The notes under the pieces: model-generated | Databases searched by the model: none | What the model saw: the letters and a program-made list of their open reading frames with translations, nothing else | Told to the model about the DNA's origin: nothing | In this document: one piece after another, positions 34,472 through 43,414 of the stretch | Position numbering within the stretch: position 1 is the first letter of the stretch | How the letters are laid out: each line of letters starts with the position of its first letter | Translations under genes and position numbers: made by a program | Source of the DNA: Pseudomonadota bacterium | GTDB taxonomy: Bacteria > Pseudomonadota > Alphaproteobacteria > Rhizobiales > Xanthobacteraceae | Assembly: GCA_018971625.1 (NCBI GenBank) | Contig: JAGXAJ010000001.1 | Coordinates: 1-64,000, forward strand | Length of the DNA stretch: 64,000 bases | Reading direction: 5' to 3'

Positions 34472-35007
34472 CACGCTCTCCGTTCGTGAACGTCAGTATA
34501 CGGGGAGCAGGTCCGACAGCGACGGCGCCGGCCGCCAGCTCCTTGACGACGCCGGCAAGCGCGCCTATTCGACAGCCGTCGCCAAATCCTCATTGGTCCA
34601 ATGACCTGGGCGTATGCACCGAGTTCAACGTCGTCGCCTATCACGGGCGCGCCATCATCGTCTGCACCTCGATTCCCTATCGTTACTCCCTGCCGGAGTG
34701 TGCAGTTCCTGCCTATAACTGTGTTCGGGTGGAGAAAAACTCCTCCAAAGTGCCAGATTCGCAAGCCCGGACCGATGGTGCATGCCCTGGCTATGCTGAT
34801 CCCGGTTATGGTTTCCACGAGTCGAAACAGCATCCAGTACCACCGTGTTTCAACTGTCTTGCAAAGTCCGTCGGCGCGCCGATCGATGCGTCTTCCGTAG
34901 CGGTACACCCAGATCGCCCACAGAGATTGCTCACGCAACATTGCGGCGCGTTTGCCAACACGCGCCAGGTCGGCCGCCCAGTCAGGATCGTGTCGATCGA
35001 CCATCAT
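34471..35007 (-). CDS. Serine-acetyltransferase-like hexapeptide acyltransferase, probable C-terminal frameshift
   Basis: A 178-residue protein. Its N-terminal helical part (SLWAIWVYRYGRRIDRRADG) precedes a left-handed beta-helix seen as GPGLRIWHFGGVFLHPNTVI and CTLRQGVTIGNRG, with the catalytic His. These enzymes O-acetylate sugars or serine using acetyl-CoA. After GAYAQVIGPMRI the hexapeptide pattern is lost, but it continues in the next frame as GDGCRIGALAGVVKELAAG and AVAVGPAPRIL. One extra base in the AAA run at 34584-34586 (plus strand) would explain this. The unshifted stop overlaps the next ATG, so the natural stop may be this one and two lesions are possible. Confidence 0.75.
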   Translation of the reverse strand: MMVDRHDPDWAADLARVGKRAAMLREQSLWAIWVYRYGRRIDRRADGLCKTVETRWYWMLFRLVETITGISIARACTIGPGLRIWHFGGVFLHPNTVIGRNCTLRQGVTIGNRGADDDGAPVIGDDVELGAYAQVIGPMRIWRRLSNRRACRRRQGAGGRRRRCRTCSPYTDVHERRA

Positions 35008-35060
35008 GCAAGCTCTCGGTGTTGAGATTGGTCAGCGAAAAGTCATGGATAGATGCTTTA

Positions 35061-36344
35061 TCAAACATTTCTACCTTGAATTGCAGATGACGTTTCTAGC
35101 AGGGACGTTGTAGCGGGCCCGCCTGCACGCCAACCAAAAAGTTCAAGCAGAAGATCTGCCTGTCGGAACAGGTTGTGTCGTTTCAGGGCGCGCGCGCGAC
35201 CGCAGCGTCCCATCTCTTGAAGAACACTGGCCGGCGCGACAAGACATTTTCGAATAGCATCAAGCATGTCCCGTTTCGATCCTGCCGGAAACAACCAACC
35301 GGTCTTTCCGTCGACCACGAGCTCGGGAATGCCAGCCACGAAGGTGCTAAGAACGGGCCTGCCCAGGGTCATCGCCTCCATCAAAACAACGGGCAGTCCC
35401 TCGGCAAAGCTCGGCAGGATGACCGCGCGCGCGCTTAAAATCTCCCGTTTGACCTGCGCAGCGGTTGCCCAGCCAATGATTCTAATCTGCTTTGATAAGC
35501 CATGTCTGGCGATCAGCTTTTCGATCGGTGCACGGAATTCGCCGTCGCCCACCAGTACCAACTCGAAATCCTGCCTCTCCTTGAAGAGGTCGGCCATAGC
35601 CTCGACCAGCAGGAGTTGACCTTTCTGCTCACTCAGCCGCCCGATGCACACAAGCTTGTTGTTCTCCGGCGGTTCCATTGCGTCGACTTCGGCGAATTCT
35701 GGATCAATGCCGCAATGTATGATCTTGATCTTGTCCCACAATTGGTAGTCCGTGACGCGGTAGATCTGACTACGGCAATAAGAAGATATCGCCACCGTAA
35801 AAGTTGCGCGCTTGACCATCTTTGCAAGGTGTATTGAGTGCACCTTGTCGAATTCCTCCGGTCCGTGGACCGTAAAACTGAACGTGACATCGGCCAGAAT
35901 GGCGGTAAGCGCGGCAACTTCTGTCGGATTTGTCCCAAAATGCGCGTGCAAATGGGTGATTTTACGCTGACGAATTTGCGGTGCGATCCAGCACGCTTCG
36001 GCCAGATAGAACAAATGCCAGATCGCGAGCCGATCGGATCCTCGCATCATCTGCAGAGCCAGCAGAGCTGCCGAACAGAAACGTATCGGGAAGTTAATGA
36101 CCTCGGTGAAGCAGGCGAGCAGGACTTGGAGCGCGCCAACCTTAAGAACGAACGTAGTCTTTTCCAACTCCGCGATGTCTATCGGATCCACCAGAGGTAT
36201 ATCCCACCCGCGGATTGAAACACGAAAAATTTGAAGGCCGCGCCGCTCCAGCTCCAAAATCTCTCGACGTATGAAGCTGTGGGATACCTTGGGATATTGA
36301 CTGACAATATAAGCTACGTCGAAATCAGTTTTGCTCATTTGCAT
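35061..36344 (-). CDS. GT4-family (GT-B fold) glycosyltransferase
   Basis: A 427-residue enzyme. The N-terminal Rossmann half has VAYIVSQYPKVSHSFIRREI and HLHAHFGTNPTEVAAL, the pattern of colanic-acid-type WcaL/AmsK transferases. The C-terminal half has CIGRLSEQKGQLLLVEAMAD and the donor-binding site LPSFAEGLPVVLMEAMTLGR with the conserved E-x7-E, typical of retaining GT4. The start is ATG 36344 or, six bases on, ATG 36338. It lies in a minus-strand series of glycan genes. Confidence 0.92.
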   Translation of the reverse strand: MQMSKTDFDVAYIVSQYPKVSHSFIRREILELERRGLQIFRVSIRGWDIPLVDPIDIAELEKTTFVLKVGALQVLLACFTEVINFPIRFCSAALLALQMMRGSDRLAIWHLFYLAEACWIAPQIRQRKITHLHAHFGTNPTEVAALTAILADVTFSFTVHGPEEFDKVHSIHLAKMVKRATFTVAISSYCRSQIYRVTDYQLWDKIKIIHCGIDPEFAEVDAMEPPENNKLVCIGRLSEQKGQLLLVEAMADLFKERQDFELVLVGDGEFRAPIEKLIARHGLSKQIRIIGWATAAQVKREILSARAVILPSFAEGLPVVLMEAMTLGRPVLSTFVAGIPELVVDGKTGWLFPAGSKRDMLDAIRKCLVAPASVLQEMGRCGRARALKRHNLFRQADLLLELFGWRAGGPATTSLLETSSAIQGRNV

Positions 36345-36394
36345 ATCGCAGGACGTTCATTTGCAAGTCATCATATTGCACAACCAGCCGGGCT

Positions 36395-37474
36395 TCACTT
36401 GGGCTTGCCATAGTTCATCGGCAAGAACTGCATCTTATCCCACGGAAACCGCTCCATTATCTTGTAATTTGGCGTAGTCCCAAGCAAGGAAGGATAGGGA
36501 TTCGGTAATCCGATCATCGTGTACCGCTTTGGATTTTCGGCTCGAAGCGCTACCGAACCGCCCCTGTCCCAGATCACAAATCCATAGATTTGGGCAGCCT
36601 TGGCAATTGTTTTCGCAATGGGGTGAAGGTCCAGCCGATCAAGATTGAGCGTTGGGTCAAGCCTCAGCCGCAACCCCTCGGGGAGGCGGTTTGGCGCCTT
36701 GCGGGGATTCCAACCGTCCGAACGATTCGCCGGCCAAGAATACTCTCCTTCTTCCGCGTCGACGACGGCGATGCCCAGCACGTGTCGAATCTCGCCCTGC
36801 CTAAGCTCCTCTGTCCGAATCTGTCCTGGCGCGAAGGGCAAGCCCGTTGCAGCGACGCCATACGGCTTTTGCCAGATGCCGGGGTTGCTCGATACGTTGG
36901 ACATACGGCCGCCCCAACAGGCTTGCCAGTTGCCGTTGACCTTCCGTGCCCTCCAGAACTCCCAAAGGACGTCAGTCGCCGGTTGGTAAATCGACATCTC
37001 CGAGTCCGTCCCGTCGGCCGGCTCGGCGTAGGATGGAATCGGCACGGCGGCAAAGTCTCGCGCCAGTTTCTGGTCCTTGGATCCCTTATGCAAGCAGTCC
37101 CACAGCGCCACGGTCACCACGGGGACATCCGGGCCGACGGTATAGAGAGGACTACTGTAACTGCTGAAGTTGAGTCCGATGTGACCGAAGTAGCTCTTTA
37201 CCTGCCGCGCAAATTCCCGCGAGAATTGCTCGGACTTGTCGTCAAGCTCTACCTGTTTCGGGATTGGTTGATACCAGAAGCTGCTCTTGTCGAAAACCGG
37301 GTACCCCCCGCCGGCTATCTCTGGACTGATAGCCTCTCGCGGAATCGGATGGGCTTCAGTCCCGCTTTGGCTGCCAGTTCCGTATAGCAGCAGGATCGTC
37401 AGCGACGCGGCTAGCAGGAGAGATGAAAAAAGAACGACCCGACGGTAAGCCGAGCTCAAATGCCGGCAAGCCAT
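36395..37474 (-). CDS. Large exported protein of unknown function in the glycan cluster
   Basis: A 359-residue protein with an N-terminal signal or anchor (about 10-32, RVVLFSSLLLAASLTILLLY). The mature part is rich in Trp, Tyr, Gly and Pro, with TDVLWEFWRARKVNGNWQAC, WGGRMSNVSSNPGIW and YGVAATGLPFAPGQIR, then GEIRHVLGIAVVDAEEGEYS. Proteins with this W.FW...GW.ACWGG pattern occur in other bacteria without known activity. An aromatic-rich beta fold in the periplasm would suit carbohydrate binding or cleavage, but no catalytic motif is recognised. A strong ribosome site (AGGAGG) precedes the ATG. Confidence 0.78.
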   Translation of the reverse strand: MACRHLSSAYRRVVLFSSLLLAASLTILLLYGTGSQSGTEAHPIPREAISPEIAGGGYPVFDKSSFWYQPIPKQVELDDKSEQFSREFARQVKSYFGHIGLNFSSYSSPLYTVGPDVPVVTVALWDCLHKGSKDQKLARDFAAVPIPSYAEPADGTDSEMSIYQPATDVLWEFWRARKVNGNWQACWGGRMSNVSSNPGIWQKPYGVAATGLPFAPGQIRTEELRQGEIRHVLGIAVVDAEEGEYSWPANRSDGWNPRKAPNRLPEGLRLRLDPTLNLDRLDLHPIAKTIAKAAQIYGFVIWDRGGSVALRAENPKRYTMIGLPNPYPSLLGTTPNYKIMERFPWDKMQFLPMNYGKPK

Positions 37475-37540
37475 ATGCGTCCTCCTTGCATAACCGCCGC
37501 GGCGGACAGCTCTCGGGTCAATCTGGCCGAAGAAGCTATT

Positions 37541-38515
37541 TTAGGGCCTGATCTGCGGTTGAAGTTCTCGTTCCTCGAACGCGTGGCGGAAGCGAAGCGA
37601 AAGGATACGCGCCTTGTGGATGATCCCGTCGACCGTCGTGGTGCCGAATACGCTTCGGCTCAGATACACGGCACATCTCGGTACGGTTACGCCTAGACGA
37701 TATGCCTGCCAGATCGCAGCCAAGACATAAAGGGGCTTTTGGAAAAAAGAGATTTCGGAGCTGGCATACGCAGCAAAGCCAGCATGGGCTTCTCGCGAGC
37801 ATCTTTGAGCCGTCAGCAGCAGCAAAGGTTCGAGCAGCTCGAACCCGTTTTGCTTCGACAGTCGCGACGATAGCCGGAAGTCATGATAAATTGAAAGCGT
37901 TTCGTTGCAGGCGATATAACTCGGCGAGGCCAGCCAGCATTCGATGATAAACTTGGTGTCCTCGTGTCTTTTGCAAAGTACATCGAACTTTATCGCTTTT
38001 GCCAGCTCTCTCTCTACCAAAAACGAGTTTGTTTGGATGAAATTTCCGCCGATGAGAATAAAATTGTCCAGTCGTTCGTTGTCCAGGGGCAGCCGAGCTG
38101 GCGCGATCGGGCCCGCTTCGTTGGGAGCCAGTAGGCGGTGTTGGCGATGAAAAATTATACGCTGAAGATTTGCGATGTCGCTAAGATAATGATCGATAAC
38201 TTCGAGTCGGTTCGGAAGATACAAGTCGTCCGAGTCAAGGAAAGAAATATATTGACCGACCGCGTGTTCGATTCCGGTGTTTCTGCAATGAGAAACACCG
38301 AGATTGACTGCATTTCGATGGTATTTGATACGATCGTCGCCAAATTCGTTGCAGATATCTTCTAGGGGCTCTTTCGAAGCATCGTCCACGACGATGAGCT
38401 CGAAGTCCGTGAACGTCTGGGTCAGGCATGATTTTATCGCCGTCCGCAGATCCGCTCGCCGGTCGAAGCAAGGGATTACAATTGAAAAGCGCAACGATCG
38501 CTCCTTCGCTTGCAA
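37541..38515 (-). CDS. GT2-family glycosyltransferase
   Basis: A 324-residue protein with the GT-A core: FSIVIPCFDRRADLRTAIKS, VDDASKEP, NLGVSHCRNTGIEHA and the DxD-type motif FLDSDDLYLPNRLE; the ED-type acid is probably in CKRHEDTKFIIE. The C-terminal third is helical and may touch the membrane. It starts at TTG (38515), with GGAG internal to the first codons, so the start is less certain. It is in line with the polymerase and GT26 genes on the minus strand. Confidence 0.88.
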   Translation of the reverse strand: MQAKERSLRFSIVIPCFDRRADLRTAIKSCLTQTFTDFELIVVDDASKEPLEDICNEFGDDRIKYHRNAVNLGVSHCRNTGIEHAVGQYISFLDSDDLYLPNRLEVIDHYLSDIANLQRIIFHRQHRLLAPNEAGPIAPARLPLDNERLDNFILIGGNFIQTNSFLVERELAKAIKFDVLCKRHEDTKFIIECWLASPSYIACNETLSIYHDFRLSSRLSKQNGFELLEPLLLLTAQRCSREAHAGFAAYASSEISFFQKPLYVLAAIWQAYRLGVTVPRCAVYLSRSVFGTTTVDGIIHKARILSLRFRHAFEERELQPQIRP

Positions 38516-38590
38516 GTAGGACGGTCCGCACGAGCTTTCATTTTTGATCCCAGAGCGCGGGTCGCCAGGGTAATAGGCCGCGAGAACATC

Positions 38591-39859
38591 TCAAGAAGCA
38601 GAAGCGAATGGCTGAACATCAACTTGCCGCGCTAACCGGCTCCTCGCAGCAATTTCGATTGTATCTCGGTCAAATTTTGCAAAAACAGTGCCAAAGAATC
38701 CCCAGAAGTACCAATTCAGCCCGCCGTAATCAAAAATGTTGTCGGAAAAATTCACAGTCATGTAGGCCAGGATAATGGACACCATCATGACCGTCCCTCG
38801 CGGATCGCGACGGTACTGGCGCAGCGCGCGTTTGATTAAACTGAAATACATCCCGATGTAACAAACGAAGCCCAAAATACCGGTCTCGTAAAGCGCTTGA
38901 ACGTACGCGCTGTGCGCTCCCAATCCGTGAGCCCCGTAGTCGTCCGGCTCCCTATCAGCCAGCGGAAAGAACACGATTGAGTTCAGACCGAAGGAGGCCA
39001 AACCCTTTCCCAGGATCCGTGAGCCGGCCACATCGTCCATTGCCGACTCCCACATCAGCTCCCGCCAGGCAAAAGAGTTAACCGCATCGTCTTCGCTTCT
39101 CATCTGACCCGTATATTCGGTGCCCTGCCCAAGATCACTTATCCGGTTCGAGACGGCAGGCACTAACAGAAGCGCAGGAAGCAGAACAAGCGCGAGAAGA
39201 TAGCGTCGATCCACAAAGAATGCGAACGCTCCAAGGATCAGCAGGACTGCAAACCAGGCAGAACGTGTTTCGGTCAGGATGATTAGCCCTACCAGAAGCC
39301 CGGAATACAGAACCAGCATTTTTCTGAAAAAGGGTCTGATGTGCACGGTCGATGACGACAACAGGAAATATATTATTCCAACAATGACCATCAGATAAAA
39401 TGCAAGGACGTTCGGATGCATAAATGTCGATTTTATTCGCCCGTCGTCTTCAAGAAAGTAAAAATACTCTAGTACGCTGTATAACGCAGGAATGACGGAC
39501 GAATAGATGCTTGCTTTGATGAGCCATGCGTTGCGTCGGTAGTCTACTCGCAAAAAAAACGGGATTGCGAACATGGCAGCGTAGGTAAATAGAACAAGCA
39601 ACATCCTGACGGCAGCACCCTTGTCGGACGACCACGTGACCGAAAGAGTGGCGATGGCGAGATACGGAAGCCAAACCTTGATTGGAAAAATGGAGCCTCG
39701 CCGTTGAAAGAATAGCGCTGCTGCGAGCCCCAGAACGACCAAATTCAGGATAGCGCCGGCCGTAAGCAACATGCCGCCGGCCTGGAATTCAATCGAACTG
39801 AATATCCCGTCGACGACGGAGCGCGTTAGAAAGACAAAATAGGTTATAAATTCGATCAT
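38591..39859 (-). CDS. O-antigen polymerase/ligase-like membrane protein (third copy)
   Basis: A 422-residue polytopic protein with about eleven helices. The Wzy_C-like region has KSTFMHPNVLAFYLMVIVGI, ILTETRSAWFAVLLILGAFA and a periplasmic loop with GKGLASFGLNSIVFF and GAHSAYVQALYETGILGFVC, matching the G.G...F..H..Y......G..G pattern of the ligase superfamily. It is a candidate polymerase for the glycan built by this second gene group. It is on the same strand as its neighbouring glycosyltransferases. Confidence 0.87.
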   Translation of the reverse strand: MIEFITYFVFLTRSVVDGIFSSIEFQAGGMLLTAGAILNLVVLGLAAALFFQRRGSIFPIKVWLPYLAIATLSVTWSSDKGAAVRMLLVLFTYAAMFAIPFFLRVDYRRNAWLIKASIYSSVIPALYSVLEYFYFLEDDGRIKSTFMHPNVLAFYLMVIVGIIYFLLSSSTVHIRPFFRKMLVLYSGLLVGLIILTETRSAWFAVLLILGAFAFFVDRRYLLALVLLPALLLVPAVSNRISDLGQGTEYTGQMRSEDDAVNSFAWRELMWESAMDDVAGSRILGKGLASFGLNSIVFFPLADREPDDYGAHGLGAHSAYVQALYETGILGFVCYIGMYFSLIKRALRQYRRDPRGTVMMVSIILAYMTVNFSDNIFDYGGLNWYFWGFFGTVFAKFDRDTIEIAARSRLARQVDVQPFASAS

Positions 39860-39937
39860 TGGTTCTGTTCAGGCTCAGATCGAAGACTCGGGCATCACGA
39901 TGAAATACCAGCGCTGATTCTTTAAGGCTGTTACAGG

Positions 39938-40744
39938 CTACGCGCGCCCCAAGCGCCGGGACAACTCCAGCAAAGCCAGGAACGCAAAACGGGGTGCGAG
40001 CACTAGGTAACGCCGCCACAGACGGCGTGGTTCGCTGCCAAGTCGATGCAACCACTCAAGACCGTTGTTTCGCATCCACGCTGGGGCGCGTTGAACATTA
40101 CCTGAGTGAAAATCAAAAGCCGCACCCACACCGATAAACACTCCGTGGCCGACTATCGGGGCCGCTTTTGATATCCAATACTCCTGCTTCGGGGTTGAAA
40201 TGCCGACCCAAACAAAATCCGCGCCGCTTTCCTGAATCCGTTTCGCATCCTCCAGGTTGGGGCCGCGAACTTCGAAATCAGGTCCGATGTCGAGCATTGG
40301 CGGACTGCAGGTTCCGGCAACCTTCAGTCCGAGATATTTCTTTGAGAGCAAATCGGCCATCGTCTGTGCGACGGTCGGTCTTCCGCCATAGAAGAAATGG
40401 CTTTGTCCTGTTGCCAACGACAACTTGCATACGGATTCAACCAAATCTGCTCCGGGAACGCGACCAATCTCGTTACCGCCGCTGTACATCCGACAGATCC
40501 AGAACAGCGGTGCGCCATCGGCCACGACAAGGCTGGCGTTCTCATGCAGTCCTAGCAGTTCCTCCTGCTCAGATACCAACACCACGGATGGACTATCGCG
40601 AACGAAAACGGCGCGGGACTTGGTCTTGTCCAGAGCCCATTCCGAGATCTGTTTGGTCGCCTTGGACAGATCAATTAGACTGATGGGAACACCAAGAACC
40701 CGCGTTCTGGGAATTTCCCTTGTCGCCAAATCGGTCAAGTGCAT
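39938..40744 (-). CDS. WecG/TagA/CpsF-family glycosyltransferase (GT26)
   Basis: A 268-residue enzyme. GT26 hallmarks are VVADGAPLFWICRMY, RVPGADLVESVCKL, FFYGGRPTVAQTMADLL and DFVWVGISTPKQEYWI, ending in GVGAAFDFHSGNVQRAPAWM and an Arg-rich C-terminal helix that peripherally binds membrane. Family members transfer N-acetyl-mannosaminuronic acid, glucosyl or similar units to lipid-linked intermediates. ATG 40744 is chosen because GAAAGG precedes it; the frame is open upstream to 40843. Confidence 0.92.
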   Translation of the reverse strand: MHLTDLATREIPRTRVLGVPISLIDLSKATKQISEWALDKTKSRAVFVRDSPSVVLVSEQEELLGLHENASLVVADGAPLFWICRMYSGGNEIGRVPGADLVESVCKLSLATGQSHFFYGGRPTVAQTMADLLSKKYLGLKVAGTCSPPMLDIGPDFEVRGPNLEDAKRIQESGADFVWVGISTPKQEYWISKAAPIVGHGVFIGVGAAFDFHSGNVQRAPAWMRNNGLEWLHRLGSEPRRLWRRYLVLAPRFAFLALLELSRRLGRA

Positions 40745-40913
40745 TTGCCTTTCAGCGCCGAATTGCTGGATATTAAATGAGAGGGACTCCCGAAATCCAA
40801 TCGCGACAACAGAGCCTCTGCTTTGGCCAAGCTCCCACAGCAAGCTCCCACGGCATGCTGCGTTGCGCCGGAGTTAGATGACTCCAGCAGGTACTTTACG
40901 TACCGGCGGCGGC

Positions 40914-41903
40914 CTAAGCGTGATATTGATTGCTACGCACCTGCCTCTCGATCCACTCATAGCTTCGCTCAAGACCAGAACGCAGCGTGGCGGATGGCTT
41001 CCAGCCCAGCTTCATTTCAATCAACCGGTTGTCGGAATTTCTGCCACGAACGCCGAGTGGCCCCGGAATATTTTTCTTGCTCAGCTTTTTGCCGGCAATG
41101 TCGCTCACGAGGTCCACAAGCTGATTGATCGTCACCATCTCCTCGGATCCAATGTTAACCGGCCCCTGGAACTCCGAACGCGTCAGCCGTGTCGTGCCCT
41201 CCAGGCATTCATCAATGTAGAGAAATGAACGTGTTTGGGTTCCGTCGCCCCAGATCTCGATCTCACCGTTATTCTTCGCTAGCGCAACTTTGCGGCAAAT
41301 CGCCGCTGGCGCTTTTTCCTTTCCGCCATCCCAGGTGCCTTCGGGGCCGAAGATATTGTGATAGCGGGCGACGCGATTCCTCATTCCATAGTTTCTGTTG
41401 TAGGCGAGATATAGCCGCTCGGAGAAAAGCTTCTCCCAACCGTACTCGCTGTCCGGCGCAGCGGGGTAGGCGGAGTCTTCAGCGCAATTCGGATTGTTGG
41501 GATCCTTTTGATTGTACTCCGGGTACATGCAGGCGGATGAGGAATAAAACAGGCCGCGGACATTTCGCTTCTGACAAGCATCAAGAACGTTCAAATTGAT
41601 CGTCGCAGAATTGTGCATGACGTCGGCGTCATGCTCCCCTGTGAAGATATAGCCGGCCCCTCCCATGTCGGCTGCAAGCTGGTACACCTCGTCAAATCGC
41701 CGATCGACAATTTGCCGGCAGAACGCCTGGTCGCGGAGATCGCCGATGACGAAGTCGTCAGCCTCCGTTTCAGCGTATTCGGGAAATTTCAGATCCGCTC
41801 CGCGCACCCAAAATCCTTCCCGCTTGAGGCGCTTGACCAGATGGCCACCAATGAAGCCTCCCGCGCCGCACACCAGAGCGGCGGATAAATTTTTTGTCGC
41901 CAT
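40914..41903 (-). CDS. GDP-mannose 3,5-epimerase-like NAD-dependent epimerase
   Basis: A 329-residue extended short-chain dehydrogenase. The Rossmann motif is CGAGGFIGGHLVKRL, and the catalytic Tyr/Lys are in SEYGWEKLFSERLY. The stretches LAADMGGAGYIFTGEHDADV, SSSACMYPEYNQKDPNNPNC and ARYHNIFGPEGTWDGGKEKA are diagnostic for GDP-mannose 3,5-epimerase, which yields GDP-L-galactose/L-gulose. The ATG at 41903 has AGGGAT upstream; the longer frame to 41993 looks non-coding. It is divergent from the UDP-glucuronate decarboxylase, so this cluster seems to make both GDP- and UDP-activated sugars. Confidence 0.9.
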   Translation of the reverse strand: MATKNLSAALVCGAGGFIGGHLVKRLKREGFWVRGADLKFPEYAETEADDFVIGDLRDQAFCRQIVDRRFDEVYQLAADMGGAGYIFTGEHDADVMHNSATINLNVLDACQKRNVRGLFYSSSACMYPEYNQKDPNNPNCAEDSAYPAAPDSEYGWEKLFSERLYLAYNRNYGMRNRVARYHNIFGPEGTWDGGKEKAPAAICRKVALAKNNGEIEIWGDGTQTRSFLYIDECLEGTTRLTRSEFQGPVNIGSEEMVTINQLVDLVSDIAGKKLSKKNIPGPLGVRGRNSDNRLIEMKLGWKPSATLRSGLERSYEWIERQVRSNQYHA

Positions 41904-42439
41904 AATATCCCTAGCTGTTTCTGCTATTGCCGGAACAAACTTCTTCAGGCTCTGGTAAACCCCCCTTATGTGAAGATAACAAAATATTTTCAACCGATTG
42001 ATAGCTTTATTGTTACCGCAAGGAAGTAGTATTATGATACCTCATAGGAACCTGAATCCCGCCTTGGAACTTGCACTTGGAACTTGCATCGGAAAGTGAA
42101 CTTCGAAGATCGACACGCTTCGGACAACTCGCCCAGTTGCTGAAAATTCGTCACCTGGCGAAGGCACCAAGACTTCATTGAGTCCTCTGCGTTAACGCCG
42201 AAGGAAACTCCAATAACGTTAGTTCAAAGGCTTCAGCCCGAAACAAAATGCGCCACGCCCACTTGGCGATCCGGCGGTTCTCGTCGGGTCGGCTGACCGA
42301 GCTCATACTTTGTTTGATTGGGCACCGAGGCGCTCCGCTCTCGATATGCAGATTGCGGATGCCTGGAACTGGATGTCAAAAAGGAAAGCTTAATCTGCCG
42401 CGCTATTGGATCATTCTGCCGGCGACTTTTGAGGAAAAC
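41904..42439. other. Divergent AT-rich intergenic region with a 13-base tandem repeat
   Basis: No gene is seen. The first 150 bases (41904-42060) are AT-rich and should hold promoters for the epimerase and decarboxylase genes; TATGAT lies near 42035. A perfect 13-base direct repeat follows at 42063-42088. The frame from 42248 is open into the decarboxylase but looks non-coding before its ATG. Confidence 0.45.
42063..42088. repeat. Perfect 13-base tandem duplication
   Basis: CTTGGAACTTGCA occurs at 42063-42075 and again at 42076-42088 without a spacer, in the divergent intergenic region. Confidence 0.85.
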
Positions 42440-43414
42440 ATGCATCTACAACAGCGTATTCTTGTGACGGGCGGGTCCGGATTTCTTGGCTCCCATTTGT
42501 GTGAACGCCTCCTGGCGACGGGTGCCAATGTCATTTGTCTTGACAACTTCTTTACCGGTGCGCGTACGAATATCGAACACTTGCTCGATAACAAGCACTT
42601 CGAGCTCATTCGTCACGATGTAACCTTTCCGATCTATCTGGAAATAGACGAAATCTACAATCTCGCCTGTCCGGCCTCGCCAGTACACTACCAACACGAT
42701 CCGGTGCAAACGACCAAGACCAGCGTGCATGGCGCCATAAACATGCTGGGTCTTGCCAAGCGCGTGAAAGCCAAAATTCTGCAGGCTTCGACATCGGAAG
42801 TTTACGGCGATCCAAGCGTTCATCCGCAGACGGAGGATTATTGGGGGCACGTCAATCCGATTGGCCCGCGTTCCTGTTACGACGAGGGAAAGCGCTGCGC
42901 GGAGACGCTATTTTTTGATTATAGGCGTCAGAACAAGTTGCGCATAAAGGTGGCGCGTATTTTCAATACCTATGGTCCGCGCATGCACCCCAATGATGGG
43001 CGCGTGGTATCAAATTTTATTGTCCAGGCATTGCTTGGCAAGGACATCACTATTTACGGAGATGGCACGCAGACGCGTTCATTTTGCTATGTGGATGATT
43101 TGATCGACGGCTTGATACGCTTGATGGCAACTGAGGATACCATCACCGGCCCTATCAACATTGGCAATCCCAACGAATTCACCATTATTGAACTGGCCAC
43201 TGCCATTATTGAAATGATCGGGACACGCTCGAAAATTGTTCACCAATCCCTACCGGACAATGACCCTCGTCAGCGCCAGCCGGATATCTCGCTGGCTAAA
43301 AAGCAACTTTCCTGGGAGCCGCAGACGCAGCTTAAGGAAGGTCTGTCTCGAACCGTTGCCTACTTTGAGAAATTGCTTGCCGAGGCGAATACGCGAGAAA
43401 TCCTGACAAGGTAG
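42440..43414 (+). CDS. UDP-glucuronate decarboxylase (UDP-xylose synthase) type epimerase
   Basis: A 324-residue enzyme. The Rossmann motif [16 protein letters not shown] is followed by [15 protein letters not shown] and [18 protein letters not shown], then [20 protein letters not shown] and the catalytic [19 protein letters not shown]. These are the signatures of UXS, which converts UDP-glucuronate to UDP-xylose. The ATG at 42440 is fixed by GAGGA just upstream and by the family start. It should feed pentose into the glycan. No UDP-glucose dehydrogenase is seen in this window, so UDP-glucuronate must come from elsewhere. Confidence 0.94.
   Translation: MHLQQRILVTGGSGFLGSHLCERLLATGANVICLDNFFTGARTNIEHLLDNKHFELIRHDVTFPIYLEIDEIYNLACPASPVHYQHDPVQTTKTSVHGAINMLGLAKRVKAKILQASTSEVYGDPSVHPQTEDYWGHVNPIGPRSCYDEGKRCAETLFFDYRRQNKLRIKVARIFNTYGPRMHPNDGRVVSNFIVQALLGKDITIYGDGTQTRSFCYVDDLIDGLIRLMATEDTITGPINIGNPNEFTIIELATAIIEMIGTRSKIVHQSLPDNDPRQRQPDISLAKKQLSWEPQTQLKEGLSRTVAYFEKLLAEANTREILTR

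Noticed and set aside
34462..35025. Plus-strand frame of 187 codons
   Set aside because: Antisense to the acetyltransferase; Cys/Pro/His composition typical of a shadow.
36590..37387. Plus-strand frame of 265 codons
   Set aside because: Antisense to the exported Trp-rich protein, which has a strong ribosome site and signal peptide.
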